Shown here: piece by piece, positions 1 to 11,479 of the stretch | How positions within the stretch are numbered: position 1 is the first letter of the stretch | Layout: each line of letters opens with the position of its first letter | NCBI GenBank assembly: GCA_037953625.1 | Contig: CM075649.1 | Span: 124,927,290-124,991,289 of the forward strand | Direction: 5' to 3' | Length of the DNA: 64,000 bases | From: Crotalaria pallida | Lineage: Eukaryota > Streptophyta > Magnoliopsida > Fabales > Fabaceae | The notes under the pieces: generated by a model | What the model saw: the letters and a program-made list of their open reading frames with translations, nothing else | Databases searched by the model: none | Told to the model about the DNA's origin: nothing | Translations under genes and position numbers: made by a program

Positions 1-632
1 TTCTATTCTAAGTTCCCTACTATCATACTCTCTCTCTGTTTTATTAGTTATTTATTAACCCACTCGTCGTCTTTCCTATTTTCTTTTAAATCAAATTCAT
101 CTTTTTATTTCTATTCCCTAATTTACTCCGCGTGCATTCATTATTCCTTATTCTAGACTCTCTTCTACCCTTTTTGTTCCTTTACTTCCCCTATAGCCTT
201 TACTTTATGATTTCCCACATTTCGTTTTATATTAACTATTTTAATATCCTTAAATACGCTCATCCACTCCGAGCTTTATTCTACGCACATACATTTTATT
301 CCCTAGAGTGTGGTTTCTTATCACAATTTTATTTACTTTATCTATACCAACGGGGGTACCCTAAGGTTCATTAACATACTTTTAATTACTCTATTCCTAG
401 CTATCACTATAGCATCCTAGAATTTACTTCTTAAGCAAAGGTAACGCGAACCCTCTTACCTTGGGCTTTTTAAATAGAACCTGGATTTTAGCTCGGCGAC
501 GATGACGGCATCGGTGTTGCTCCTCGTTAGCGAGAACGATCGCGGCTGGACCAAGGCAAGAGCTTCGAGCTTCGAGGTTCCCGACACGAGCCCGGCACGA
601 TCACGGACCGGTAACGGCGCCGGTGAGATCCG

Positions 633-634
<2 letters not shown>

Positions 635-667
<33 letters not shown>
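635..667. repeat. (GA)n microsatellite in LTR
   Basis: An uninterrupted GA dinucleotide run in the leader part of the LTR. The equivalent run in the other LTR (6639-6664) is shorter. On the element strand it reads as a CT-rich tract downstream of the TATA box. Confidence 0.9.
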
Positions 668-669
<2 letters not shown>

Positions 670-982
670 CGGCGAAAGGGGAAGGAGAGGGCGAGTATGG
701 GGTTTATGAAGGTGGTGACCGTGGAGGTGGCCGGTGTGGCGGCGGTGGTGGCCGGAGGTGGCGGCGGCTGTGAGTGGGGAGTGAGAGAGGGAGAGAGAAA
801 GCAAAGAGAGACAAGGAAGGAGAGAGAGAGAAGATCTATGGAGGAGGGAGAGAGAGCTGGACGGGATGGGGGAGGACGGCGGCGGCTTGGCGGCTCCGGC
901 AGTGGTGGATCTGGACGGAGGAAGGAGGAGGAGGGAGGAGGAGAGTGGAGGGAGGTTGGGGTTTTGGGGGTGCATCGACGCA

Positions 983-990
983 CCTTATAT
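983..990 (-). promoter_or_regulatory. LTR TATA box (partial 3' LTR)
   Basis: The minus strand reads ATATAAGG about 465 bp into the LTR, flanked by CACC and GGTG so that the TATA sits inside a small inverted repeat. The copy in the 5' LTR is at 6979-6986. A CT-rich leader follows, as is common at plant core promoters. Confidence 0.6.
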
Positions 991-1452
991 GGTGCTGGTG
1001 CGCGTATCAGCGCACCGCGCGCCTGGGGCGCGGCCGCACGCGCGCCTGGGGCGCGCCCCACTGATCAGTTCTTTCTCTCTTTTTTTTTACTATAATTTGG
1101 CCATGCTATAACTTCTTCATTAACCGTCGGATCTCGCTCAAATTTGACGAGCAACTTCCTAAAAATCATACCTTCATATCCAACGGTGGGAATTGTGTTT
1201 TGAGTCTTAAATATTTTATTTTAATTTTCCCCCTTGTTATTATGTTTATTATCGAATTATCTATTTTCTGGCCCGATCCTAACTTCGATTCAACGCTCCT
1301 TTCTTCTCTAATTCACTTAGTATTATTATTATGTTCTTCTAATGCTAGAATTATCATTTGGGATTCCTATTTGTGGTTTATTATTTTCATTTTTAATTAT
1401 TCTAGTTATTATTTATTTATTTATCTTCGGGTTTAAAATTTGGGATGTTACA

Positions 1453-1466
1453 TTTCTCCCCCACTT
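1453..1466 (-). other. Polypurine tract
   Basis: The minus strand reads AAGTGGGGGAGAAA directly before the 3' LTR. This is the expected plus-strand DNA primer of an LTR retrotransposon. Confidence 0.85.
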
Positions 1467-1470
1467 ATTT

Positions 1471-1490
1471 GAATTTCGTCCCCGAAATTC
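1471..1490 (-). other. Conserved hairpin next to the polypurine tract
   Basis: GAATTTCG and CGAAATTC are perfect inverted arms around a 4-base loop. The same 20-mer occurs at 45349-45368 in the second Tekay-like element, in the same position beside its polypurine tract. It may have begun as the end of the pol frame, but neither element keeps that frame. Confidence 0.7.
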
Positions 1491-3304
1491 CAGTTGTCCC
1501 TTAACTTGGAGGAGTATCTCTTGACATAGTTTCCACCCATGTCATTTCAATTCCTTCGGTTCCAATCTTCCCTTTGAGGAAGTTCTAAGTTAAGGGTTAT
1601 GCGGTATAATTACTCGCCTCATGTATGGTTTATCTCAGTCAGTCAGAAATTCGCGTAATACACAGAATCTTTAAGAGACTGAGACAATCATTTGCGGTGC
1701 TCCGACATAACTTCTTAAGTGAGACTCCAATTCGCGACTCCACTCTTTACGTTTTCGTTCTTACTCCTTTAAGTGAGTCTAGTGAGGTCGCCCTTCGAAT
1801 CCACCTTAGCTATATTTGTATTTTACTCCGGTGATACATCCCTTTTTGTTTGTTTAACGATTTCAATTTGGTACGGGGTTCCTATGGATTGATTTCACTT
1901 AAGGGTCAAGGTTATGGTTTAAATTTATTTCCCAATTGTCTAATGGTCCAAGAAGGTATTGATTGACTCTTAGTTTAATTCTCGTTCCATTCTCCGCGAA
2001 CCTCTTCGACGGTTAATGCGGAGCGCTTGGGGTGAGTTATTCATTAGCCCTACGGGTTATGGTATGATCGTCGGGCATTGAGTCCGGCTCGATACAATCT
2101 TCCTTACGCTTCGTTACCGTTCTGCATTCCACCTAGTTACTCGGATAGGATCCACAATTTTCTTATTGTTAAAGTTCCATCTTCCATTCCTTGGATTGAA
2201 ATCCTCCCCCACTTAGCATTGGCATACTTAATTATATCCATGCTTGGGGGTATGCTCATTCGTTATTCAGAATTTCGCACGTAAGTTTCTCGACCGGTGT
2301 CCAAGATTAGAAGAGACATGTGGATGGTTATCCATCGGTAGGCATAGAACTATGTTGGGTTTCTACGTCTTGGTGAATTCTCACCTCTGCATCTGAGATG
2401 CTTGAAGCTTGAAGAGAGTGAAGATGAAAAGAAGAAACACGAAGCACTCAAGGATGGGTTTCATAGTCTTCACACGACAACCCAGGATGTACTGGATGCA
2501 TGTAAAGCAAGAAGACAATGGAGATTATCCTTAAGTGTGCATTTCCAGCAGAGAGTCATCGAAAAATGCATTTTCTTTGGAACTACTACTGATTTGATTT
2601 GGTCTTGATGAAGGCATATGGTGAAATGGCTAAACTCGCTTCCTTTGAGGGAATCACTTGGGAACTGGACTAAGTTCTTAAGTGAACTCTAATTCCTAAT
2701 GGCGAGCACGATTCACTAGTTTACTTGGGTTGGTCTCGGTGTGGATATCCTACTAATTCATCCAGTTTTGCCTTTTTCGTGAATAACCACTGCGGATTCT
2801 GAATGAAGTGTTTGATGAGTTTTGGGCTTTAGTTTGGTTTTCCATGAAGTCTAAGGACGGTTACTACGGGTTCGCTCGGCTCGGTTTTCTTGCGAGTTCC
2901 ATTCGCGACTACACTAATAGTAAGTGGGTGCACTGTCTTAAGGCTCCTATCTGTCTGTCCTGATTTTTGTTGGAAAGTGTCAATGATATCGACCATTAAT
3001 AGTTGCGAAGATCGAGGTGATCAGTCTCAATCTCACATCTATCAATAGCAACATCATCATCAAGTTTGTTGATGTTATCGTCCCCTAGCGGATGTAAGAA
3101 TCAGAGTGATCAGTTCTAACCTTACATTCTACCAGTGGCAATACCATCACTGTGTTCAATGAAACTTTAGTTAATGTATTATCATTTATTGATTTTATTT
3201 TTTAAGTTAAATCGAATATTTATGCTTTATGCAAAACATTTTTAATTAAGTATTGTAAATAAATATTTGGTATATAGTTAACACTAAAAGTACCTCGGGT
3301 AAGT
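1491..3304 (-). other. Internal region lacking pol
   Basis: This 1.8-kb stretch lies between gag and the polypurine tract, where an autonomous element would carry about 4 kb of pol. I see no reverse transcriptase, RNase H or integrase motif on either strand, only short open frames. A second purine-rich tract (minus strand AAGTGGGGGAGG) lies near 2204-2215 and may mark an old recombination or template-switch point. Confidence 0.6.
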
Positions 3305-4315
3305 TCATTCATCGATCCGCGTGCTCCCAGGACAGTCTGCAGCACGGTGTCCCGACTGCCCGCAGTGATAACAAAGACCCTCCTTCCTGAGTTGGTTCAT
3401 ATGCCAACACAACCGTTTGTGAGATTTCCCACAGTGTGAACATAAGGGCCTAGCAATTGGGATAGCCACATTATGGTCTGCATCCCTGGGAACCATTTCC
3501 ATAGTATCAACATCAGCATATGGGTCTGGTTCTTGCGTCGGTCCTTCTCCCCTGATAGAACTTCCAGCACCCTGCCTATTTCTGCTTTGCTTCTCCAGCA
3601 TCTCCCGTCTCAATCCCTTTTCATAAGTGCTAGCCATGTTTACCAGGTCGGACAAGTTCGCGACATTCTGATACTGAAAGGCAATTTTAATCTCAGTGCG
3701 AAGCCCGTCCTCAAACTTAATGCACTTAGTCCTTTCATCAGCATCCTTGTAGCTTCCGGCATATCGGATGAGATCCTCAAAATGTGCAGCATATTCTCCA
3801 ACACTCATGTTCCCTTGTTTCAGGGTCAAGAACGCCAGCTCTTTTTCTCGGCGGACATCTTCCGGGAAATACTTCCCTAAGAACCTGATTCTGAACACAT
3901 CCCAGGTGATTTCCTGGTTAGCGATCTCCATTTTCCTTCGTACACGTTCCCACCAATACTCAGCTTCTCCAGTGAGCATGTACGACGCCAAAGGGACTAT
4001 CTGCTCCGCGGGCGATGACATTGTGCGGAAAATCTTCTCCAATTCTTGGAGCCATCTCTGTGCTGCGTCAGGATTGTAGCCACCTTCAAACTTGGGCGGA
4101 TCATTCTGCTTGAACCTAGCTAGCCAATCAATGTCGATTGGGTTTGGTGGTTGATGGAGTGTGGCGGCTGCTGCTGCTGCGGCTGCTGCTACTGTTTCGG
4201 CCTGGTTCTGGTTCATTTGGACCAGATTTTCAAGTATCGTGGCCATCCTATCATCACGAGTACGTCTTCGAGGCATGGTGACTGAGTTCTGGAAAAAGAA
4301 CACGTTATTCCACAA
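3305..4315 (-). CDS. gag: Ty3/gypsy Gag polyprotein (Tekay-type), gag only
   Basis: Gag forms the virus-like particle that packages element RNA in the cytoplasm. The 336-aa frame has a retrotransposon Gag (capsid-like) domain at about residues 85-215, with typical words such as GEAEYWWERVRRKM and FRIRFLGKYFP. A CCHC zinc knuckle (CYHCGQSGHRAADC, C-x2-C-x4-H-x4-C) lies at about residues 316-329, and a broken second knuckle precedes it. An alanine run near residue 42 comes from a GCN repeat. The methionine at codon 14 (MPRRRT, starting at 4276) is the likelier start because it lies closest to the conserved region. The frame stops soon after the knuckle, so no protease is fused. The frame is undamaged although the element has lost pol, which suggests recent mobility by borrowing pol or selection on Gag. 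Confidence 0.88.
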   Translation of the reverse strand: MWNNVFFFQNSVTMPRRRTRDDRMATILENLVQMNQNQAETVAAAAAAAAATLHQPPNPIDIDWLARFKQNDPPKFEGGYNPDAAQRWLQELEKIFRTMSSPAEQIVPLASYMLTGEAEYWWERVRRKMEIANQEITWDVFRIRFLGKYFPEDVRREKELAFLTLKQGNMSVGEYAAHFEDLIRYAGSYKDADERTKCIKFEDGLRTEIKIAFQYQNVANLSDLVNMASTYEKGLRREMLEKQSRNRQGAGSSIRGEGPTQEPDPYADVDTMEMVPRDADHNVAIPIARPLCSHCGKSHKRLCWHMNQLRKEGLCYHCGQSGHRAADCPGSTRIDE

Positions 4316-4443
4316 TTAACTAAGAACTCTTAAATTAAGTGTACCTATTTATCTATTCTAAGACTTAAAACTATCACTTGGTTACTCGCTTGGTGAGTAA
4401 CCCATAGGAGTTGTGAGTCCAAACTCCAAGGCCGAGGGAAACT

Positions 4444-4455
4444 GCTCTGATACCA
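4444..4455 (-). other. Primer binding site, initiator tRNA-Met
   Basis: The minus strand reads TGGTATCAGAGC, complementary to the 3' end of plant initiator tRNA-Met, four bases inside the 5' LTR boundary. Confidence 0.92.
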
Positions 4456-5077
4456 TAAATGTAACATCCTCACTTTTATTAGTTAATTTTAGTTTTTAAT
4501 AAAATCAGAGTTTGAAAATTCTTTTTAGCGTTTGATTTCTTTCAAAAGATTTCACGAAAATCCGGCAGAGTTTCCACTGTTTTTCGGACTTCCCAAAAGT
4601 TTTCTTCTAAAAACCTGTCAGTCCAGAATTATTTAAAAACATAAACATAACAGATTAAAAACCAGTTCAGATCCTAACGCCCGATCAGTACCAGTCTCAG
4701 GGCATATAACTACACATATTATACATTACAAAAATAACAGTTTTTAATGTAATAAAATCCACTCAGGTATCACAATTTCACTCCACGTAGTGGAGAGTTC
4801 CCAGTTCCGCCCGCAACAGTGTAAGCTCCGCTCCCGTACCTGTAAAATGATATCAAGAAGGGTAGCATTACACAGAACTTAAAAAGATAAATTCTAAAAG
4901 AAGACATAGCAAATAACTAAGCCTACATAATCATTAATATACTTTATTCATAATTATTCATATAATTAATCTCTTCTAGTTTTCACTTATTCTCGCATTC
5001 TTTTAATTATTGATTCTCTAACAGTTCTCTAATCATTTCTCCGTTTTCTTTTCTTTTCTTTATCTTTTTCTTTTTCC

Positions 5078-5596
5078 TGGTGACTGAGTCCAACAGACCA
5101 TCAGCCCTTTATCTTTATCATGACTGATTCCAAAAGACCATCAGCCGTTTTCCTTCTCTATATGACTGAGTCGAAAAGACCATCAGCCGTTTTCCTTTAG
5201 GTGACTGAGTCCAAAAGACCATCAGCCCTTTTTCCTTTATATGACTGAGTCCAAAAGACCATCAGCCGTTTCCTTTTCTTATGACTGAGTCCAACAGACC
5301 ATCAGCCGTTTATCTTTTAACATGACCGAGTCCAACAGACCATCAGCCGTTTATCTTTTATCATGACTGAGTCCAACAGACCATTAGCCATTTCCTTTTC
5401 TTATGACTGAGTCCAACAAACCATCAGCCGTTTATCTTTTAACATGACTGTGTCCAACAGACCATAAGCCGTTTATCTTTTAACATGACTGAGTCCAACA
5501 AACCATCAGTCGTTTATCTTTTATCATGACTGAGTCCAACAGACCATCAGCCGTTTATCTTTTAACATGACTGAGTCCAACAGACCATCAGCCGTT
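5078..5596. repeat. Minisatellite of 13 hairpin units in LTR
   Basis: About thirteen units of 36-45 bp each contain CTGAGTCCAACAGACCATC plus a short T-rich spacer. Each core can fold with GTC/GAC inside CTGA/TCAG. Units differ by single bases (CAACA or AAAAG in the loop) and spacer length varies. It lies about 1.8-2.3 kb into the LTR on the element strand. Confidence 0.9.
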
Positions 5597-6638
5597 CTCT
5601 TTTATTCTTTCTTAATTATTTCTCTTTTCTCTTCTTATAATTTAAGTATTTCTTTTATACTTGCCTCAATCTTTTGATATTTATTTTCGTTCATAGCTTA
5701 TCTCATTTTTCTACATTTTCTACTTTGCTCTTTTCTTTTGGTTAGTTTCCCTCGATTTTATCCAACTCTACTTAACTTGGTTATATATATTATATTTTAA
5801 TTCTCGTTGTTACTTCTTAGTCACTTCTTTGGTTCCTTTATTTTATACTATTACTTAACTTATTATTCCTAATTCTTTATCTCCAGTTTATTTAACTACT
5901 CTATTAACTCACATTGTTACTTCACTGATTATCCCTATTCCATTAATTTCCTTTTTCTTTGACTATCCTATTGGCTCCATTTAGTTCCCCTATTTTATTC
6001 CAGCGTTCTATCTAACATCCCTACTATCATACTCTCTCTCTGTTTTATTAGTTATTTATTAACCCACTCATCGTCTTTCCTATTTTCTTTTGAATCAAAT
6101 TCATCATTTTATTTCTATTCCCTAATTTATTCCGCGTGCATTCATTATTCCTTATTCTAGACTCTCTTCTACCCTTTTTGTTCCTTTACTTCCCCTATAG
6201 CCTTTACTTTATGATTTCCCACATTTTGTTTTATATTAACTATTTTAATATCCTTAAATACGCTCATCCACTCCGAGCTTTATTCTACGCACATACATTT
6301 TATTCCCTAGGGTGTGGTTTCTTATCATAATTTTATTTACTTTATCTATACCAACGGGGGTACCCTAAGGTTCATTAACATACTTTTAATTACTCTATTC
6401 CTAGCTATCACTATAGCATCCTAGAATTTACTTCTTAAGCAAAGGTAACACGAACCCTCTTACCTCGGGCTTTTTAAATAGAACCTGGATTTTAGCTCGG
6501 CGACGATGACGGTGTCGGTGTTGCTCCTCGTTAGCGGGAACGATCGCGGCTGGACCAAGGCAAGAGCTTCGAGCTTTGAGGTTCCCGACACGAGCCCGAC
6601 ACGATCACGGACCGGTAACGGCGCCGGTGAGATCCGTG

Positions 6639-6664
6639 GAGAGAGAGAGAGAGAGAGAGAGAGC
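6639..6664. repeat. (GA)n microsatellite in 5' LTR
   Basis: A GA run homologous to 635-667 in the other LTR but shorter. Confidence 0.88.
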
Positions 6665-6978
6665 TCGGCCAAAGGGGAAGGAGAGGGCGAGTATGGGGTT
6701 TATGAAGGTGGTGACCGTGGAGGTGGCTGGTGTGGTGGCGGTGGTGGCCGGAGGTGGCGGCGGCTGTGAGTGGGAAGTGAGAGAGGGAGAGAGAAATCAA
6801 AGAGAGACAAGGGAGGAGAGAGAGAGAAGATCTATGGAGGAGGGAGAGAGAGCTGGACGGGATGGGGGAGGACGGCGGCGGCTTGGCGGCTCCGGCAGTG
6901 GTGGATCTGGACGGAGGAAGGAGGAGGAGGGAGGAGGAGAGTGGAGGGAGGTTGGGGTTTTGGGGGTGCATCGACGCA

Positions 6979-6986
6979 CCTTATAT
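6979..6986 (-). promoter_or_regulatory. LTR TATA box (5' LTR)
   Basis: The minus strand reads CACCATATAAGGTG, a TATA motif inside a CACC/GGTG inverted repeat, about 435 bp from the LTR start. It is conserved in the other LTR at 983-990. Confidence 0.6.
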
Positions 6987-7422
6987 GGTGCTGGTGCGCG
7001 TATCAGCGCACGCGCGCCTGGGGCGCGCCCCACTGATCAGTTCTTTCTCTTTTTTTTTACTATAATTTGGCCGTGCTATAACTTCTTCGTTAACCGTCGG
7101 ATCTCGCTCAAATTTGACGAGCAACTTCCTAAAAATCATACCTTCATATCCAACGGTGGGAATTGTGTTTTAAGTCTTAAATCTTTTATTTTAATTTTCC
7201 CCCTTGTTATTATGTTTATCATCGAATTATCTATTTTCTGGCCCGATCCTAACTTCGATTCAACGCTCCTTTCTTCTCTAATTCGCTTAGTATTATTATT
7301 ATGTTCTTCTAATGCTAGAATTCTCATTTGGGATTCCTATTTGTGGTTTATTATTTTCATTTTTAATTATTCTAGTTATTATTTATTTATTTATCTTCGG
7401 GTTTAAAATTCGGGATGTTACA

Positions 7423-7687
7423 AGGATTAATAGAGAAGAGAAAAAAAAACATCAACAACAACTACTACCAAAGTTCATGCACAACCTTTCACCTGATCTA
7501 CACCACTGTCACCCTTCGAACCTGTCACAAAGCAAAAAACCGAAATCAAAAACCCAAAGTAGAGAAGAAAAAGAGTAGAATTTGCAGAGAATGAGAGGAA
7601 AAAAAAGAAAAGCTAGAAGAATGAAAGGGAGAGTGAAAGAGATTGATGAAGAAAAAAAATTGAAGAGAAAGAAGGAGAAAGAGAAAG
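7423..7687. other. Purine-rich noncoding spacer
   Basis: 265 bp, strongly A/G-rich on the plus strand, lie between the Tekay-like LTR and the Athila-like element. It continues at 53426 beyond that element, since the TSD gaaag joins the two parts. I see no gene. On the minus strand it resembles a CT-rich transcript leader. Confidence 0.6.
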
Positions 7688-7893
7688 TGATTGTAGTCTA
7701 ATATATGATATTTTCCAATGGATTTTATACCCTTTTAACTTAGTTTTTGTTTGATTTCCTTTGCAAATTAGTAAATTTTAGGTTGATTTTAGGTTTAGTG
7801 TCAATACCATTACTCTGGGTATTTCTATGTGATTTCAGGTGAGTTTTGATGATTAAAGGAGGAAAGAAGAAAATAAAATAAAAAAGAATCAAG

Positions 7894-7976
7894 GAGATAG
7901 AAGATTAGAGTTAGAAGATAGAAGATTAGAAGATAGAAGATTAGAGATAGAAGATAGAAGATTAGAGATGAAGATT
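7894..7976. repeat. AGATAGAAGATTAG minisatellite in 5' LTR
   Basis: Variants of a 14-bp purine unit are repeated several times here, while the 3' LTR at the same place (about 41006-41030) has only one or two. The array therefore expanded after the element inserted, or contracted in the other LTR. Confidence 0.8.
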
Positions 7977-9679
7977 AAATCTGAAGACTCATTTCTAGTT
8001 TTGGATCTATCTTTATCTCAATTAGATAGAATAGATAAAGAGTTAATAGTCACATAGGTCCCCGAAAGATACCTGTGGAATCAGTTAGGTCCCTGAAAGA
8101 TTTGTGGAATCTATTAAACCCCTCAAAGATCATTTTGGCGTCACATTAGTCCCCCCATTCAATTTCGTCAGGATGGACCTGACGTAATTCAACGTGGCAA
8201 GTTAAATGCTTTGACGGCCCCAATGCGATATGGGAATGTTAAGAAGGTGTCATGTTTGGGCCAACAAAACATTTAATGTGTCACATGAGATTCTGTTAGG
8301 TCCCTCATGGGGGGACTAATGTTGTAACACCCCGATTTGGAAAACTCGAAAACAAACAACTTTAATCACTAAATAATTTGTTTATGAAAAATAGGGTGAA
8401 ATTTTTTTTTTCACAAGTAGAAAACTCAACGGTCAAGTTTCCCAAAACAAGGTATTACTTTTAAATCCTTTTTCTTAAAAAAGACGTTTACCGAATTTTC
8501 TAAAACTATTTGATTTAGTTAACTTCACAAAACAAATACTTTTCGTATAGGAAAATATTTGATTTACTTAAAATAGTCACCTGTTTGATTTCGACAGTCC
8601 TTCGGAAAAACAGTTTAGAAACATGTCTTAAAAGTTCTTTCAAAAGTGGTCACCATAGTTCATCGGTGCCATTCTTACATAAACATTTACCTTATCAAAC
8701 ATTTCAAAAGAACAGGGGTACACTTGATATACATATCATGCAAGGGTCCATTAGAACCTAACTATAAACTATTAAGCAGCGTCCCCTTCTCGATCCGAAA
8801 CGTAAGTTCCGAAAAGCAGTCTTCGTCATCCAACAGTAGCCCTCTCGTCAGCGCATCACGATCAGTAGGTCCTTCTTCCAGGAGAAGCGTCACCAGCTCC
8901 GCCATCTTTTAGAACCAGAGGTTCATCGTCACATGTGCACAAGAAGTTGAGAGAGTAAGTTACCCGAATGGAATTACTCTCATCGACTTCTTGGATTTAC
9001 ACTAGCGACGTATACCAGAACATAACAAACAGTACAAACAAACAATACAGCAGATAATTATGCAAGATGCATGGGGATGCAATGCAATCATCGCGTTGTC
9101 TTACATTTTATCTTTCTCTTAAGGGAATCTCTAAGTCAGTTATCTCGCGAAGTCGAAATCTCTTTGTCCACGTATCTCGAGTCCATAATATCAGGAATTC
9201 AGGCTTTATGGTTTTGGGCTCAGGTCTACATCTCCTCGGAATCCAACCACCTAGTTCGGAAGCAATCAGGAGTACATGATCTCTAACCACACCGGCTTTT
9301 ACTGGATGGCAAAACAAATGAATATATAAAATGCCCGGGAAATAAGCACATCCGGCCGTGTTCGAGCATCCCTCTCACTGAACAAGATTTGGTCAAGGGG
9401 GTGTCAGTCCTCTGTCTAGTGAACATGTGGTACTTCGTCCACACCACTGAGTGACTAGCTCCGACCGGTTCATCCAGGGCCCCTATGGTTTTTCCCACCT
9501 AGACAGACTTCTCAAGGCTTCTTGACGAATCATCGTCATTGTCGTCCCCTATCTCAATCATCCAGCTGAACACCACAAGGGTAATTCAGGTGTATCTTCC
9601 TCTCCACTACTTCGGGCTAGGGTTTTAAGTCGTGAGGTTATACTTGTTTGTTCTAACGTCGATCCATCCTAAGTCATCT

Positions 9680-9985
9680 CCGTCATACAGCTCCGACCAT
9701 ATGCGGAATGCTTCTGTGGGACTCGACCACTAAGTCTGACAGGCTCCGACCCATCCTGAATCACACTCGGCATACGGCTCCGACCAGTATGCAAGATATC
9801 AACAACTATTCTGAAGGGCTCCGACCCACTCAGAATCATTCCCGGCATATAGCTCCGACTATATGCGGGATATCAACAATTCTTGATAGATAGGCTCCGA
9901 CCTATCTTAACTCACTCTCAACATATGGCTACGACCATAGGGAAACTATCTCAACATATGGCTACGACCATATGGAAACTATCTT
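9680..9985. repeat. Hairpin array with conserved CTCCGAC loop and co-varying arms
   Basis: About nine short inverted repeats share a CTCCGAC-like loop (CTACGAC in the last two, CTCGAC in one). The arms differ but stay complementary: CATAC/GTATG, TTCTGA/TCAGAA, CATATAG/CTATATG, AGATAGG/CCTATCT, CATATGG/CCATATG, CAGG/CCTG and GTGG/CCAC. Spacing is 30-60 bp. Confidence 0.85.
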
Positions 9986-11479
9986 TGTAGAATTCGGCAC
10001 TCATTGCGTCTGGTCCAAAAGCGTCATCGTTATCCAGGCACTAATCCACTAGCCATGTCGTCAGCTCGATCCTTGGACGCGGGCGCATCAGCATCATCCG
10101 GTTCCGTAGCGCATTCCACCCTTTAGAGTTTCGTTCTATACTTTGGGGGATTTCTTATAGTTTTCTAATGTCTTTTCTAATCTTAACTTATATCGCGGGA
10201 TGATGCATTATGCTCATGCAATGATAATGTAAACAACAACATATCTCAACATAACAAATATATCAATCAATTCATACCATGTGATGGTATAGGTCTGAGT
10301 CTTCGTATACCGCGATACAAACAAGGCACACAATTTATCGGGTATACTACTAGCTACAATAGACCTTTACTCTGACTTGGAGAGAGTACGGAGTGTCATA
10401 GCATACTCACTAGACACCAAAGCGTCTTAGGATAACTTCTCTCTCACCTGGGTTCGCAGTTACCGGTTCCACCAGTTCCGAACGATTCGCTTCCTTCTAA
10501 GTCTGCCCGACTCCAACTTCTTTCAAGTCCCATAAGATAGATACGTGAGTATTAAACTTTATTTAATATTATTCTTCAAATCATTTCCAAAATAACTTAG
10601 GAAAATCAAAACTTTGTCTCCATTTAAAACCAAAACATCAATTCTCTTTTGCTCAAACTTGTCCAAAATCAAACACTAACTTTTATACTTTAAAATCATG
10701 AGAGAACAATCAAATAAATTAATTTAAATCAAAAGTTTCTTTGCTGGTCCCTCTTGGACAGCATTGAATTTAACTCCAAAAACATCGAAAAATTGCACTT
10801 TTCAAACCAATTTTATCTTATATCAAATACTCATAAAAATTCAACTTTAAAACACTTTGAAAACACTTTTAAATAAGAAATACAACATAGAAAGTTCTGG
10901 ACAGCATCATATTTTAAGCTTTAAATTCATTTTCCATTGTTCAAAACCAATTTAAACACATAGGTAAACCAAGCATCTTGAAATCAATCAAATAAACACT
11001 TAAATCAACACTTTCTCAAGTTCAAACACTTAGAACCAAATGTGGACAGCATAATACTTAAACAAATTAAACCATTTAAACACCTTCATGCATTCTAAAA
11101 ATCATTCCTACTTTACTTAAGAACCTTAAACAATCATTTATTCATTTCAAACATTGCATGATCACAAGTCATCAAGTCAAGTCAAACATAACATGTTCAC
11201 ATACTTATTCATACATATAACTCAATCAAATAAAGAAATCAAACTCTTAAGTATATACAAACCAAATCATGCTTCACATAAACATTTAAACAACTTTTCA
11301 TTTAACTTTCACTTAATCAATTCCATCTTAGCAAAACTTCATCTTATCATACTTGACTATATCAAAACCGTATGCATCATGAGTTGTTTAAAAATTATTT
11401 TCTCAAAGGATAGCTTCACAAATCAACACATAATTTCATGACATCAACATACATACATCTAAGAAAATTTAACTCAAGA

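Larger units (their letters stand above)
1..1452 (-). repeat. 3' LTR of the gag-only Tekay-like element (partial)
   Basis: This matches 6020-7422 almost base for base. It is the downstream LTR in element orientation and is truncated by the window edge. Compared with the other LTR it carries an extra GC-rich block of about 20 bp near 1018-1040, beside the repeated GGCGCG motifs, and a longer GA run. Open frames across 456-1111 come from this GC- and GA-rich leader and are not taken as genes. Confidence 0.88.
1..7422 (-). mobile_element. Gag-only Tekay/Del-like Ty3/gypsy LTR retrotransposon (left end outside window)
   Basis: Two long direct repeats (1-1452 and 4460-7422) flank a 3-kb interior. 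The repeats begin TGTAACATCC and end GGATGTTACA, and the interior has an initiator-tRNA-Met primer site at 4444-4455 and a polypurine tract at 1453-1466, which together fix a minus-strand element. The only recognisable coding sequence is gag (3305-4315); protease, reverse transcriptase, RNase H and integrase are absent. It therefore depends on a helper for replication. The Tekay/Del (chromovirus) placement rests on the Gag style, the LTR ends, and the conserved hairpin beside the polypurine tract that it shares with the element at 41990-52441, which has chromovirus-like pol remnants. The right TSD copy would start at 7423 but cannot be checked because the left end is outside the window. Confidence 0.85.
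4460..7422 (-). repeat. 5' LTR of the gag-only Tekay-like element (2963 bp)
   Basis: A complete LTR with ends TGTAACATCC and GGATGTTACA. On the element strand, U3 runs from 7422 to the TATA box at 6979-6986. A CT-rich, GC-rich leader follows, then a long AT-rich part containing the minisatellite at 5078-5596. Open frames at 6460-7065 lie in the leader and are not conserved as proteins between the two LTRs. Confidence 0.9.

Noticed and set aside
456..1111. Overlapping open frames of 80-200 aa on both strands, and again at 6460-7406
   Set aside because: They lie in the GC- and GA-rich leader of the Tekay-like LTR, encode low-complexity Arg/Glu/Gly or Ser/Leu/Pro text, and are not conserved in frame between the two LTR copies.
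5078..5596. Regular array that might be taken for a CRISPR array
   Set aside because: Spacers are short, T-rich and alike, there are no cas genes, and it lies inside a plant LTR in both orientations of reading. It is a minisatellite.
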